Source: Rhizobium sp. LC145
Lineage (GTDB): Bacteria > Pseudomonadota > Alphaproteobacteria > Rhizobiales > Rhizobiaceae
Reading direction: 5' to 3'
NCBI RefSeq assembly: GCF_001005825.1
Contig: NZ_LBHV01000004.1
Location: 186,001-250,000 of the forward strand
Length of the DNA: 64,000 nucleotides
In this document: piece by piece, positions 9,114 through 17,229 of the stretch
Numbering within the stretch: position 1 is the stretch's first letter
Layout of the letters: every line of letters begins with the position of its first letter
Program-made: the position numbers and the translations under genes
The notes under the pieces: model-generated
Databases searched by the model: none
Told to the model about the DNA's origin: nothing
What the model saw: only the letters and a program-made list of their open reading frames with translations

Positions 9114-10043
9114 TTATGCGATCGGTTCGAGATGCTGTTCGAGGGTCCTTCTCAGGTGCTCGTGCTGCATCGGCAGCTTCAGCGCCTCCCCGAGATGGGC
9201 GGTATCCTCGTCGCGATCGAAGCCAGGTTCGTTGGTGGCGACCTCGAACAGCACGCCGCCCGGCGTGCGGAAATAGATCGCCCAGAAGTAATCCCGGTCG
9301 ATAACGGGGGTTACCTGATAGCCGGTATCCATCAATGCCTTGCGGACTTCGAGCTGCTTTTCGCGGTTCTCTACCGCAAAGGCGATGTGATGCACGGAGC
9401 CCGCGCCGGGGCGCGCGCCGTTGATGTTCGGCATGGTTTCGATATCGATGACATCGGCTCCGTTGCCGCCCGGAATACCGAGCCTCGTGACCCCGTCCTT
9501 CGCATCCACCTGTTCATAGCCCATGAACTTCAGGAGTTCGGCGGTCGCGCCTTCGTCGCGAAGCCTCAGCGAAGCGGAATGGAAGCCGCGGATCGCATGG
9601 TCTTCGGAAACGCCGTTGCCGGTCCAAGGCAGGCGGGCATCGTCCTTGACCTCGACAAGCGCGAAGCCGTCGCCGTCCGGGCCTGCGAAATGCAGCCGGT
9701 TTTCACCGAAGGCGCTGTCGGCCTTGATGCCTTCGACGCCCGCCTTCGTCAGCCGGTCGGTCCAGAAACCGAAGGAGCCTTGCGGCACGGAGAAAAGCGT
9801 GGTCCCCACTTCGCCCGTGCCGGGACGGCCGCGGGCGATATGCGGGAACGGGAAATAGGTCATCACCGAACCCGGCGTGCCGACTTCGTCTCCGTAATAG
9901 AGATGGTAGACATCCGGCGCATCGAAGTTGACGGTCTTCTTGACCCGGCGAAGCCCGAGCGTATCGGTGAAGAACCTGTTATTGGTGCTGGCGCTGGCCG
10001 CCATCGAGGTGACGTGATGGAGACCCTTGATCTGATCGAGCAT
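9114..10043 (-). CDS. Ring-cleaving dioxygenase, two VOC domains (MhqO/LinE-like)
   Basis: This 309-residue protein has two vicinal-oxygen-chelate modules. The first metal-site-like segment is GLHHVTSMA at the N-terminus. The second module has VHHIAFAVEN (metal His) and GVLFEVATNEPGF (metal Glu). The layout matches the MhqO/LinE group that opens hydroquinone or catechol rings with Fe(II) and O2. ATG at 10043 is chosen because it begins the conserved MLDQIKGLHHVTS and has AAAGGGG 6 nt upstream; the longer reading frame adds 33 non-conserved residues. It is the first gene of a two-gene unit with the esterase. Two copies of GTTCACTGAA lie about 95-135 nt upstream of the start. Confidence 0.86.
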   Translation of the reverse strand: MLDQIKGLHHVTSMAASASTNNRFFTDTLGLRRVKKTVNFDAPDVYHLYYGDEVGTPGSVMTYFPFPHIARGRPGTGEVGTTLFSVPQGSFGFWTDRLTKAGVEGIKADSAFGENRLHFAGPDGDGFALVEVKDDARLPWTGNGVSEDHAIRGFHSASLRLRDEGATAELLKFMGYEQVDAKDGVTRLGIPGGNGADVIDIETMPNINGARPGAGSVHHIAFAVENREKQLEVRKALMDTGYQVTPVIDRDYFWAIYFRTPGGVLFEVATNEPGFDRDEDTAHLGEALKLPMQHEHLRRTLEQHLEPIA

Positions 10044-10136
10044 TTGAAACCCCTTTCCGGCTCTAAAAGCCTTTGTTCTGGGGCAAATGTGGTCGATCGG
10101 GTGGGACTTGGATAGGCTACCGTCCCCGAACGCATT

Positions 10137-10178
10137 GTTCACTGAATGGATATCACGAAGTCCGTATCGTTCACTGAA
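10137..10178. promoter_or_regulatory. Tandem palindromic operator candidate GTTCACTGAA x2
   Basis: The ten-mer GTTCACTGAA occurs at 10137-10146 and again at 10169-10178, exactly 32 bp (about three helical turns) apart. Each copy contains the near-perfect palindrome TTCA-C-TGAA. They lie in the 135-bp gap upstream of the dioxygenase/esterase genes and just beyond the ung stop. Spacing and symmetry suggest a dimeric repressor, but the regulator is not in the window. Confidence 0.5.
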
Positions 10179-10868
10179 CTAGACGCGTTCAGGCAATTGC
10201 CACTCCACTGGCTGTTTGCCGCGCGAGGCCAGGAATTCGTTCGCCTTGGAAAAATGACGGCAGCCGAAAAAGCCGTTATGGGCCGAAAGCGGCGAGGGAT
10301 GCGGAGCACGCAGCACGAAGTGCTTTTTCGTATCCACGAAGGCCGCCTTCTTCTGCGCGTAGGAACCCCAGAGCATGAAGACGACGCCGTCGCATTCCTC
10401 GTTGACGGCGCGGATCACGGCATCGGTGAAGCGTTCCCAGCCGCGCCCCTGATGCGAGGCCGCCCTCGCCTCCTCCACGGTCAGCACGCTGTTGAGCAGC
10501 AGCACGCCCTGCTCCGCCCAGTGTTCGAGGAAACCGTGATTGGCGGGCGGAATGCCGAGATCGGTCTGCATTTCCTTGTAGATGTTGACGAGCGACGGCG
10601 GAATGCGCACGCCGGGCCGGACACTGAAACAGAGGCCGTGCGCCTGCCCGTAGCCGTGATAGGGATCCTGCCCGAGGATCACCACCTTGACCTTGTCGAG
10701 CGGCGTCAGGTCGAGAGCCCGGAAATATTCCGAGCCCTTCGGAAAGACGTGCTTGCCCGCCTCCTTTTCGGAAATCAGGAAACGGCGGAGCTCGCTCATA
10801 TACGGGTTTGCGAATTCCGGTCCGAGCACCCGCTTCCAGCTTTCCTCGAGCTTCACGCCCTCCGTCAT
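10179..10868 (-). CDS. ung: Uracil-DNA glycosylase, family 1
   Basis: Ung removes uracil from DNA to start base-excision repair. The 229-residue protein carries GQDPYHG (water-activating Asp), [23 protein letters not shown], and [11 protein letters not shown] near the end (catalytic His and the Leu that inserts into the minor groove). The ATG at 10868 is preferred over the ATG at 10874 because AAGGAG is 6 nt before it. It starts 10 nt after the stop of the glyoxalase gene, placing it third in a galE-glyoxalase-ung unit. Confidence 0.96.
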   Translation of the reverse strand: MTEGVKLEESWKRVLGPEFANPYMSELRRFLISEKEAGKHVFPKGSEYFRALDLTPLDKVKVVILGQDPYHGYGQAHGLCFSVRPGVRIPPSLVNIYKEMQTDLGIPPANHGFLEHWAEQGVLLLNSVLTVEEARAASHQGRGWERFTDAVIRAVNEECDGVVFMLWGSYAQKKAAFVDTKKHFVLRAPHPSPLSAHNGFFGCRHFSKANEFLASRGKQPVEWQLPERV

Positions 10869-10878
10869 CTCCATCTCC

Positions 10879-11274
10879 TTACTGGAACCGCCCGCCTCTC
10901 TGCAGCACTTCGATCTTGTAGCCGTCCGGGTCGGTCACGAAGAAGAAGCGCCCGAAGGGCTTACCGCCGTGCTGCATATCCACGAGCTTTCCGACCGGCA
11001 GTCCAAGCCCGGTGAAGCGCTCGTATTCGGCATCGACATCCTCGACGGAGACTGCAAGGTGGCCATAGCCGTTGCCGAGCTCATAGGGTTCTCCCCGGCC
11101 CGCATTGACCGTCAGCTCCAGTTCGAAGCCGGTCTCCGGATTGGAAAGATAGATCAGCGTGAAACCGTCGAAGGGAACGCGCTGCGCCACCTCGAGCCCG
11201 AAGGCCTGCCGATAGAATTCAACTGACCGCGCCTCCTCCAGCACGCGGATCATCGAGTGGATCATCTTCGCCAT
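10879..11274 (-). CDS. gloA: Glyoxalase I-like VOC protein (lactoylglutathione lyase)
   Basis: This encodes 131 residues with one glyoxalase domain. All four metal ligands of Escherichia coli type glyoxalase I have counterparts: His6 (MIHSMIRV), Glu53 (ELELTVN), His72 (GYGHLAVSV) and Glu122 (GYKIEVLQ). [10 protein letters not shown] and DPDGYKIE closely match the GloA pattern. It should convert the methylglyoxal-glutathione hemithioacetal to S-lactoylglutathione. The ATG at 11274 (MAKMIHSM) follows GGAAG by 6 nt; the open frame runs far upstream antisense to galE and is not used. It sits between galE (14-nt gap) and ung (10-nt gap). Confidence 0.88.
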   Translation of the reverse strand: MAKMIHSMIRVLEEARSVEFYRQAFGLEVAQRVPFDGFTLIYLSNPETGFELELTVNAGRGEPYELGNGYGHLAVSVEDVDAEYERFTGLGLPVGKLVDMQHGGKPFGRFFFVTDPDGYKIEVLQRGGRFQ

Positions 11275-11288
11275 GACTGTCTTCCGTA

Positions 11289-12278
11289 TCATTCCAGGAT
11301 GTGATTGCTGCGCGAATGCCAGTCCCACGCGGAGCGGATGATATCCGTCAGACTGTATTTCGGCTCCCAGCCGAGCACGGCGCGCGCCTTGTCGTTGTTG
11401 GCGACGAGCGAGGTGGAATCGCCGTCCCGCCGGCCGACATATTCCACCGGGAAGGGCTTGCCCGATACCTCGGAGATCGCCGCCAGCAGTTCCTTGACGG
11501 TCGTGCCGGTTCCGGTGCCGAGGTTGAGTTCCACCGTCTCCCCGCCATCGAGCAGGTAGTCGACGGCGCGCACATGCGCGTCCGCGAGGTCGAGCACGTG
11601 GATATAGTCGCGCACGCAGGTGCCGTCGCGGGTATCGTAATCGTCGCCGAACACCTTGAAGCCCTGACGGCGGCCGAGCGCGGCCTCGATCGCCAGCGGG
11701 ATCGCATGGGTTTCCGGCGTATGCCACTCGCCGATCCGGCCTTCGAAATCCGCGCCGGCGGCGTTGAAATAGCGCAGCATCACCGAGCGCAGGCCCTTAT
11801 AGGTGCCGTAATCCTTGAGCGCCTGCTCGATCACCCACTTGGTGCGGCCGTAAGGATTGATCGGAGCCTGCTTGTGCGTCTCGTCCATCGGCACCCGGTC
11901 GGGCAGGCCATAGGTGGCGCAGGTCGAAGAGAAGACGAAGGCCTCCACGCCGGCATCGATCACGGCAGCCAGAAGCGTGAGCGCGCCGACGACGTTGTTG
12001 TCGTAGAAGCCGACGGGGTTCTTGACCGACTCGCCGACCTCAATCAGCGCCGCGAAATGCAGCACCGCATCCGGCTTGTGCTTGGCGAAGACTTCGTCGA
12101 GGCGCGCACGATCGCGGATATCCCCCTGCTCGAAGGGCCCCCAGCGCACGAATTCAGAATGACCGTTGGAGAGATTGTCGAAGACGATGGGTTCATAGCC
12201 CCGTTCCGCCAGCACTAGGCAGGTATGGGAACCGATATAGCCGGCCCCGCCGACCACGAGCACTTTCTTTTTCGACAT
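11289..12278 (-). CDS. galE: UDP-glucose 4-epimerase
   Basis: This 329-residue extended short-chain dehydrogenase interconverts UDP-glucose and UDP-galactose, supplying galactose for exopolysaccharide and LPS (called exoB in Sinorhizobium). GGAGYIGSH is the NAD-binding loop, SSTCATYG and INPYGRTKW hold the Ser/Thr and Tyr-x3-Lys catalytic residues, and LRYFNAAGAD is typical of GalE. Start: two adjacent ATGs occur at 12281 and 12278; the second has CAGGAG at a 5-nt spacing and gives MSKKKVLVVGG. It heads the galE-gloA-ung unit. Confidence 0.94.
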   Translation of the reverse strand: MSKKKVLVVGGAGYIGSHTCLVLAERGYEPIVFDNLSNGHSEFVRWGPFEQGDIRDRARLDEVFAKHKPDAVLHFAALIEVGESVKNPVGFYDNNVVGALTLLAAVIDAGVEAFVFSSTCATYGLPDRVPMDETHKQAPINPYGRTKWVIEQALKDYGTYKGLRSVMLRYFNAAGADFEGRIGEWHTPETHAIPLAIEAALGRRQGFKVFGDDYDTRDGTCVRDYIHVLDLADAHVRAVDYLLDGGETVELNLGTGTGTTVKELLAAISEVSGKPFPVEYVGRRDGDSTSLVANNDKARAVLGWEPKYSLTDIIRSAWDWHSRSNHILE

Positions 12279-12425
12279 CATGTCTCCTGAAGGCTGTTGA
12301 AGTCGGCGGCACTATAACGGGCATGTCCGGAAAAGCCAGCCGCAGCGGCGAACATCAGGATGCTTAAACTCAACATCGGGACTGCGGCCGGTTCACTGGT
12401 TTGACCGGAGTGCAGGTGCTACTTT

Positions 12426-12562
12426 CGTCATTCCTGTTCCTCGGGTTAAACCCGAGGATTGTCACAGGAATCCAGCCGCGCGAAGTCTTTTGTGTGAAAG
12501 GACTCTTCCCCGTCGCGGACGCGACGCCGCTGGATCCCTGTGACAAGCACAGGGGGATGACG
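12426..12562. repeat. RIME-like mosaic palindromic repeat, copy A
   Basis: This element of about 137 bp begins CGTCATTCCTGT and ends with the near complement CACAGGGGGATGACG. Internally it has a perfect palindrome CCTCGGGTT/AACCCGAGG (12439-12447, 12449-12457), a CACAGGAATCCAGC block and its counterpart GCTGGATCCCTGTG. It shares the ends and the CAGGA-TCCAGC/GCTGGAT-CCTGTGACAAGCAC blocks with the copy at 59709-59844. It accounts for most of the 385-bp gene-free gap between galE and the DUF454 gene. The family resembles the rhizobial RIME intergenic mosaic elements. It has no coding capacity. Confidence 0.8.
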
Positions 12563-12666
12563 ATTTGAGGCATCGACAGCCCCTGGAAAAAACTTATGCC
12601 TTGCTACAAAATCATGAGAAAACATGAGCTTCAGGGACTTACCTGAATCATTCACGAAAGCACCTG

Positions 12667-13029
12667 ATGCGCCTTCTGTACCTCTGTCTCGGCTGGCTTT
12701 TCGTGGCACTCGGCGTGGTGGGCGCGTTCCTGCCGGTGCTGCCGACGACGCCTTTCCTGCTGCTGGCGGTCGCCTGCTTCGCGCGCTCCTCGCCGCGGCT
12801 GGAAGCTTGGCTGATGGAGCATCCGAAGTTCGGCCCTCCTTTGAAGAACTGGCGCAGGGAAGGTGCGATCAGCAGAAGGGCGAAGATCGCCGCGGTTACG
12901 CTTATGGCTGCAAGCTATGCGCTCTTCTGGTTCGGCACGTCACCGCCCTTCTGGCGGGCGATGCTCGTTGCGGCCGTGATGATCGTTCCGGCGGTCTTCG
13001 TGGTGACGCGGCCAGAACCGAGTTCCTGA
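12667..13029 (+). CDS. DUF454/YbaN-family inner-membrane protein
   Basis: This encodes 120 residues. MRLLYLCLGWLFVALGVVGA followed by LPVLPTTPFLLLAVACFARSSPR is the hallmark of YbaN/DUF454 proteins: two N-terminal hydrophobic segments around a conserved LPxLPTTPF turn. A further hydrophobic pair lies at residues about 75-115. Function is unknown; relatives are often near haem or iron genes, and here it abuts the convergent hmuV stop (0 nt apart). No strong ribosome site is visible. Confidence 0.85.
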   Translation: MRLLYLCLGWLFVALGVVGAFLPVLPTTPFLLLAVACFARSSPRLEAWLMEHPKFGPPLKNWRREGAISRRAKIAAVTLMAASYALFWFGTSPPFWRAMLVAAVMIVPAVFVVTRPEPSS

Positions 13030-13812
13030 TCAGCGCTCGCGTGATTGCGGCAGCACATAGGGAATGTGCTCGGCCGGAAGACGCCCCACCGCACCGGCGA
13101 TACCGTAGACGCTGGCGATAATCCCGTCGTTCACCGTTTCGAGACAAGGGCCTTCCGCCACCACCCGGCCATGGTTCAGCACCACGAGATGATCGGCGAA
13201 CTCGGCCGCCAGGTTGAGGTCGTGCAGGATTGCAAGGACGGCGCCGCCGGCGCTGGCGAAATCACGGGCGATCTCCAGCACGGCGATCTGGTGGCCGATA
13301 TCGAGGCTTGCGGTCGGCTCGTCGAGGAAGAGCGCCCGCGGCAGGCCGTCCGCGACCGGATGCGGCACCTGCGCCAGCGCCCGAGCGAATTGCACGCGCT
13401 GCTGCTCGCCGCCCGAAAGTGAGAAATAGGGGCGGCTTTCGAAGCCGCGCAATCCGACGCGGGAAAGCGCCTGACGGGCCTGTTCGGTCGGGTTCAGCGC
13501 CCCTTGAGCCACCGCCCCCATGCGCACGATCTCGAGAGCCGTGAAGGGAAAGGCAAGCTGGATCGCCTGCGGCAGGACCGCCCTCCTCCGCGCGAGGTCG
13601 GCGGGCTTATAAAGACGGACATCGGTGCCGTGATAAGTAACTGTGCCTCGATCTGGCTCCATCTCTCCCGAAATGGCCTTCATCAGCGTCGACTTGCCCG
13701 CTCCGTTCGGGCCGATCACCACCGTGAATTGGCCCGGTTTCAGCTCGATGCTGATATTGTCGACCAGATTTCGACCATCTCGGGTGACGGTAATCTGTTC
13801 CGCGGAAATCAT
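13030..13812 (-). CDS. hmuV: Haem ABC transporter, ATP-binding protein
   Basis: HmuV powers haem import through HmuU. The 260-residue protein has Walker A GPNGAGKST (about residues 35-43), the signature LSGGEQQR, Walker B ALFLDEPTASLD and the switch His in AILHDLNLAAEF, in the order expected for FecCD-partner ATPases. Its ATG overlaps the hmuU stop by 4 nt (ATGA), so translation is coupled. The stop is adjacent to the end of the convergent DUF454 gene. Confidence 0.94.
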   Translation of the reverse strand: MISAEQITVTRDGRNLVDNISIELKPGQFTVVIGPNGAGKSTLMKAISGEMEPDRGTVTYHGTDVRLYKPADLARRRAVLPQAIQLAFPFTALEIVRMGAVAQGALNPTEQARQALSRVGLRGFESRPYFSLSGGEQQRVQFARALAQVPHPVADGLPRALFLDEPTASLDIGHQIAVLEIARDFASAGGAVLAILHDLNLAAEFADHLVVLNHGRVVAEGPCLETVNDGIIASVYGIAGAVGRLPAEHIPYVLPQSRER

Positions 13813-14897
13813 GGCGCATCCCTCATTCCGAGGCCGCCTCGCCTGCCGAGCAGCAGGAAGAGGAAGACAGGCGCTCCGAAGAGCGCTGTGATGACGCCGA
13901 TCGGCAATTCGGCGGGTGCGGCCACGGTCCGGGCGACACTGTCGGCGATGAGTAGCAGCGCGCCGCCGCCGAGCGCCGATCCCGGCAAAAGGAAACGGTG
14001 CGACGGCCCCATCACGAGACGCAGGAGATGCGGCACCACGATACCGACGAAGCCGATCGAGCCTGCGACCGCGACGGTGGAGCCGCAGGCGGCCGCGACC
14101 GCCACGATCACGATCTTCTTCAGCCGCTGCACCGGAATGCCCATGTGGAAGGCGGCGGCATCGCCGAGCACCAGAGCGTCCAACCCGCGGGCTACGAAGG
14201 GAATGATCGCCATCACCAGCACGATGAAAGGCAGGATCGACAGCACGCGCCCGGAGGTCGCTCCGCCGAGAGAGCCGAGGCTCCAAAAGGTGATGTCGCG
14301 CAATTGCCGGTCATCGGCCATGAAGATCAGCAGCCCCATGAAGGCCGCGGCAAAGGCGCCGATCGCGATGCCGGAAAGGATGAGCGCGGTCGTGGAGGTC
14401 TGCCCGTCACGGGTTGCGATGACATAGAGCAGCCAGGTGTTCAAAAGCCCGCCAAAAAACGCCATCAACGGCAGGAAATAGCTGCCGAACAGAGCCGAAA
14501 GCGGCGCCAGAACCGTTCCGCCGAGCACGATCGCGATAACGGCGAAAAGCCCGGCGCCGGAGGTGACCCCGACGATGCCGGGGTCTGCGAGCGGGTTACG
14601 GAAGAGCCCCTGCATCATCGCTCCGGAGACCGCGAGCCCCGCGCCGACCAGAAGCCCGAGCGCGGTGCGCGGCAGGCGCACCGCCTCCAGCACCACCCGC
14701 TCCTGATCCGAAAGGCTGGCCGTGTTCCCGGTCAGATAGGCCCAGAGTTCGGAGAGGCCGACCCCTGTCGGGCCGCTGCCGAGCGAGACGAGGCAGGCGG
14801 CGACAAGCAGGAGGACGAGCAGCAGGAGGACGATCGCTCCCTGGTGCGTCCGGTCTCCATCGGCTGCCAGCCGGAAGGGCATTGCCAGCGTCTTCAT
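13809..14897 (-). CDS. hmuU: Haem ABC transporter, permease
   Basis: This is a 362-residue FecCD-family inner-membrane permease with about ten hydrophobic helices. RLPRTALGLLVGAGLAVSG and MQGLFRNPLADPGIVG match the conserved family segments that follow the first periplasmic loop, and PHLLRLVMGPSHR is the coupling region toward HmuV. The ATG at 14897 shares its A with the TGA stop of hmuT. Together with hmuT and hmuV it forms one tightly packed operon. Confidence 0.94.
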   Translation of the reverse strand: MKTLAMPFRLAADGDRTHQGAIVLLLLVLLLVAACLVSLGSGPTGVGLSELWAYLTGNTASLSDQERVVLEAVRLPRTALGLLVGAGLAVSGAMMQGLFRNPLADPGIVGVTSGAGLFAVIAIVLGGTVLAPLSALFGSYFLPLMAFFGGLLNTWLLYVIATRDGQTSTTALILSGIAIGAFAAAFMGLLIFMADDRQLRDITFWSLGSLGGATSGRVLSILPFIVLVMAIIPFVARGLDALVLGDAAAFHMGIPVQRLKKIVIVAVAAACGSTVAVAGSIGFVGIVVPHLLRLVMGPSHRFLLPGSALGGGALLLIADSVARTVAAPAELPIGVITALFGAPVFLFLLLGRRGGLGMRDAP

Positions 14898-15781
14898 CAG
14901 TTCATCGCGCCCGGATAGAGGCTTGCGGCGAGCGTGCGGGCAGCCTCGGGCGTGCGCGGGCCGAAGCCGAGCAGAAGCAGGCCGTCCATGGAAACCAGCG
15001 CCTTGTTGGCCGCAGCCGGCGTTGTTTGCATCGAAGGCAGCGCAAAGACTTCCTCCGGCTTCAGCTGATGGTCGCCGCGCGACATGGAGAGGATGACATC
15101 GGGCTTTGCCGCGATCACCGCCTCGTCGGAGAGCGGCTTGTAGCCGGTGATCGTCGGGGCGGCATTGATGCCGCCGGCCATTTCGATAATGGCACCGGCC
15201 TCCGTATCGGCGCCGCCCGCCATGATGCGGCCGTTGGAAACGGACAGCACGAAGAGCACCCGCTTCTTCTCGCCGCCCAGCTTGGCGACGTCTTCCGCAA
15301 GCGTCTTGAGGTCCTTATCCGTCGCGCTTGCGAGCGCTTCCGCCTTGTCGGAGAGGCCGACCGCTGCGCCGACATCCCTGATCTTCTGGGGAATGGCCTC
15401 GGCCTTCGGCGGCGTCGGGATCGTCACCATCGCAACTTCACTCGCCCGGAGGATGTCGAGAACGGGCGGCGGTCCGGAGCCTTCCTCGATGAGGAGCAGA
15501 TCCGGCTGCTGGCCGAGAATGCCTTCGGCGGAAAGGGCGCGCATATAGCCGACATCCGGCTTGGAACCTGCTTCGGAGGGATAAAGGCTCGTCGAATCCA
15601 CCGCGACGATGCGGTCCTGCGCACCGAGAGCATAGAGGATTTCGGTTACCGTGCCGCCGACGGAGACGATGCGCTGGGCCTCCGGATTACCCTTCTCCGC
15701 GGCAAAAACGTTATGGGACAGCATGCTTCCCGTCAGGACGATGGCTGCGAACAGCCCGCGAAAAACAAAGGAAGACCTCAT
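14897..15781 (-). CDS. hmuT: Haem ABC transporter, periplasmic binding protein
   Basis: This 294-residue protein has a Sec signal peptide (MRSSFVFRGLFAAIVLTGSM, cleavage near VFAAE). The mature part is a helical-backbone TroA-type binding protein: RIVSVGGTVTEILYALGA, DSTSLYPSEA (candidate haem-ligand Tyr), GYMRALSAEGILGQQPDLLL. It should pick up haem in the periplasm and hand it to HmuU. The ATG at 15781 starts the signal peptide, with AAGGGG about 10 nt upstream; the longer frame adds 11 residues. It is first in hmuTUV and divergent from hmuQ. No hmuS gene lies beside it. Confidence 0.93.
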   Translation of the reverse strand: MRSSFVFRGLFAAIVLTGSMLSHNVFAAEKGNPEAQRIVSVGGTVTEILYALGAQDRIVAVDSTSLYPSEAGSKPDVGYMRALSAEGILGQQPDLLLIEEGSGPPPVLDILRASEVAMVTIPTPPKAEAIPQKIRDVGAAVGLSDKAEALASATDKDLKTLAEDVAKLGGEKKRVLFVLSVSNGRIMAGGADTEAGAIIEMAGGINAAPTITGYKPLSDEAVIAAKPDVILSMSRGDHQLKPEEVFALPSMQTTPAAANKALVSMDGLLLLGFGPRTPEAARTLAASLYPGAMN

Positions 15782-15850
15782 GATTTCTGCCCCTTTCCCA
15801 TCCGTTCGGAGCACGTCCGACCGCGCCTGCCATTCTCGATGGCATCAATA

Positions 15851-15871
15851 ACTTGAGTTGACTACGCAAGT
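15851..15871. promoter_or_regulatory. Quasi-palindromic operator candidate shared by hmuTUV and hmuQ-hutX
   Basis: ACTTGAGTTGACTACGCAAG plus a final T is an imperfect 21-bp palindrome; 16 of 21 positions match its reverse complement, with outer arms ACTTG/CAAGT. It lies midway between the divergent starts of hmuT (15781) and hmuQ (15946), and TTGACT inside it could serve as a -35. An iron or haem regulator (RirA, Irr or HmuP type) is expected by analogy, but the motif is not an obvious match to published boxes. Confidence 0.5.
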
Positions 15872-15945
15872 TTTTTCAGCTTTTCAAGAGCACCGGCCGC
15901 AGATATCTTGAGCCGAAAATGAAACATATGTGAGGGACCGATCCA

Positions 15946-16293
15946 ATGTACATCGCCATGAACCGTTTCCGCGTCGTGCCGGGCTATGAAGAAGCCTTCG
16001 AAGCCGTCTGGCGCAGCCGCGAAGGTCGGCTGGCCGAGCTTCCGGGCTATATCGAATTCCACATGCTGAAGGGCCCGAAGGCGGAGGATCACACCCTCTA
16101 CGCATCCCACACGGTCTGGGAGAGCTACGAGCATTTCCACGCCTGGACTCAGTCGGAACAGTTCCGCGCGGCCCATGCCAAGGCCGGCGAAAACCGCGGC
16201 AAGGTCGAATACCTTTCCGGCCCGCATTTCGAGGGTTTCGAAGTCATCATCCATGAAGACAGCAAGGGCGTTCGCCGCGCCGATGCCGCGTGA
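15946..16293 (+). CDS. hmuQ: IsdG/HmuQ-type haem-degrading monooxygenase
   Basis: This 115-residue protein of the antibiotic-biosynthesis-monooxygenase (ABM) fold opens the haem ring and frees iron in the cytoplasm. The IsdG catalytic triad Asn-Trp-His is present at Asn6, Trp67 and His77, almost the same numbering as Staphylococcus IsdG. The conserved ELPGYIEFHMLKGP and HFHAWTQSEQFRAAH segments fit rhizobial HmuQ/HmuD. It is divergent from hmuT and is followed by the haem carrier hutX after 11 nt, so uptake and degradation are linked. Confidence 0.9.
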   Translation: MYIAMNRFRVVPGYEEAFEAVWRSREGRLAELPGYIEFHMLKGPKAEDHTLYASHTVWESYEHFHAWTQSEQFRAAHAKAGENRGKVEYLSGPHFEGFEVIIHEDSKGVRRADAA

Positions 16294-16304
16294 GGGAAAC
16301 AGAG

Positions 16305-16844
16305 ATGAACGCAGCCGCTGACATCAAGCCGGGCCACATCAACCCCGATCCGCGCGCCCGCGCGCTCGAAGCCCTCGCCGCCAAGCCGGATGGCGTCGTG
16401 GAGGCGATCGCCTCCACCGCCGACGTAACACCTGCCGAAATCCTCGAAATCCTGCCCAAGGGCGCGGCTGTGATCGCCTCCAAGGAAGCCTTCGCGGATA
16501 TCTGGTCAGAACTGACCACCTGGGGCGAAGTGCTGTTCATCGTCCACACGGACGATATCGTGCTCGAGGCCGAAGGCAGCCTGCCGGCGGGCTCCGAAGC
16601 CCATGGCTGGTTCAATATTCACGGCGACAGCCCGATCGGCGGTCATATCAAGAAGGACAATTGCGCCTCGGTGACCTTCGTGGACCGGCCCTTCCACGGC
16701 CGCCGCTCCTGTTCCGTCTGGTTCATGAACGAGAAGGGGTCGGCCATGTTCAAGGTCTTCGTCCGCCGTGACGAGAACCGCGAACTGATCACGGAACAGC
16801 TTGCGAAGTTCGAGGGCCTGCGCGACCGTTACGCCGCGCTTTGA
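16305..16844 (+). CDS. hutX: Haem utilisation cytosolic carrier, HutX/HugX family
   Basis: This 179-residue protein is homologous to half of HemS/HmuS-type haem-handling proteins. It should bind haem after import and pass it to the monooxygenase encoded just upstream. Recognisable segments are AEILEILPKGAAV, WGEVLFIVHTDDIVLE, HGWFNIHGDSPIGGHIK and FKVFVRRDENREL. The ATG at 16305 has AGGGA about 8 nt upstream; the GTG at 16290 overlaps the hmuQ stop and lacks a site. HutX probably substitutes for the missing HmuS. Confidence 0.88.
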   Translation: MNAAADIKPGHINPDPRARALEALAAKPDGVVEAIASTADVTPAEILEILPKGAAVIASKEAFADIWSELTTWGEVLFIVHTDDIVLEAEGSLPAGSEAHGWFNIHGDSPIGGHIKKDNCASVTFVDRPFHGRRSCSVWFMNEKGSAMFKVFVRRDENRELITEQLAKFEGLRDRYAAL

Positions 16845-16980
16845 AAGGAACCGGCCCAGGAAGTTTCTCCCGGGCCGAAAAACCTGAACCATGCCGCCGC
16901 GCCGCTGGCGGACCGTTCGCCCTCCCCGTGCGTAACAAGGAAGGTGATCTTGAGTGGCGCGGCGCACTTTTCGTGGCCTC

Positions 16981-17211
16981 TCAGATCGCCGGCACCCATT
17001 TCCAGAAGACGCCTTCCATTCGATCCGGATAATATTTGAACTCGCATTCGAAGCGCCGGCCATAGATTGCCGCGGCCTTCAGCGCGTTTTCGCTCACGGG
17101 TTTCATTCCGGTCCCTGGCGCGAACCAGTCCTCGAGAAGATCGTCGGGAATATAGACGCCTACCCGCAAAGGCAGCGCCGTCAGGGTCGCTTCGAGTTCA
17201 TCCGGCGGCAT
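16981..17211 (-). CDS. Small hypothetical protein, stress unit
   Basis: This encodes 76 residues of unknown family. It begins MPPDELEATLTALPLRVGVY and is compact and aromatic-rich toward the C-terminus (RRFECEFKYYPDRMEGVFWK). It has no signal peptide or membrane helix. GGAGGG lies 7 nt before the ATG at 17211, and it starts 18 nt after the flavodoxin-fold gene stop, so it is the second gene of that EcfG-promoted unit. It is convergent with hutX. Confidence 0.65.
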   Translation of the reverse strand: MPPDELEATLTALPLRVGVYIPDDLLEDWFAPGTGMKPVSENALKAAAIYGRRFECEFKYYPDRMEGVFWKWVPAI

Positions 17212-17229
17212 GATAATCCCTCCTCGTTT

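Noticed and set aside
8187-10115. 642-codon rightward open frame
   Set aside because: It is antisense to the aldehyde dehydrogenase, esterase and dioxygenase genes, a by-product of high GC.
12370-12709. Two leftward frames between galE and the DUF454 gene
   Set aside because: They consist mostly of the mosaic palindromic repeat and its flanks; the opposite strand codes for DUF454.
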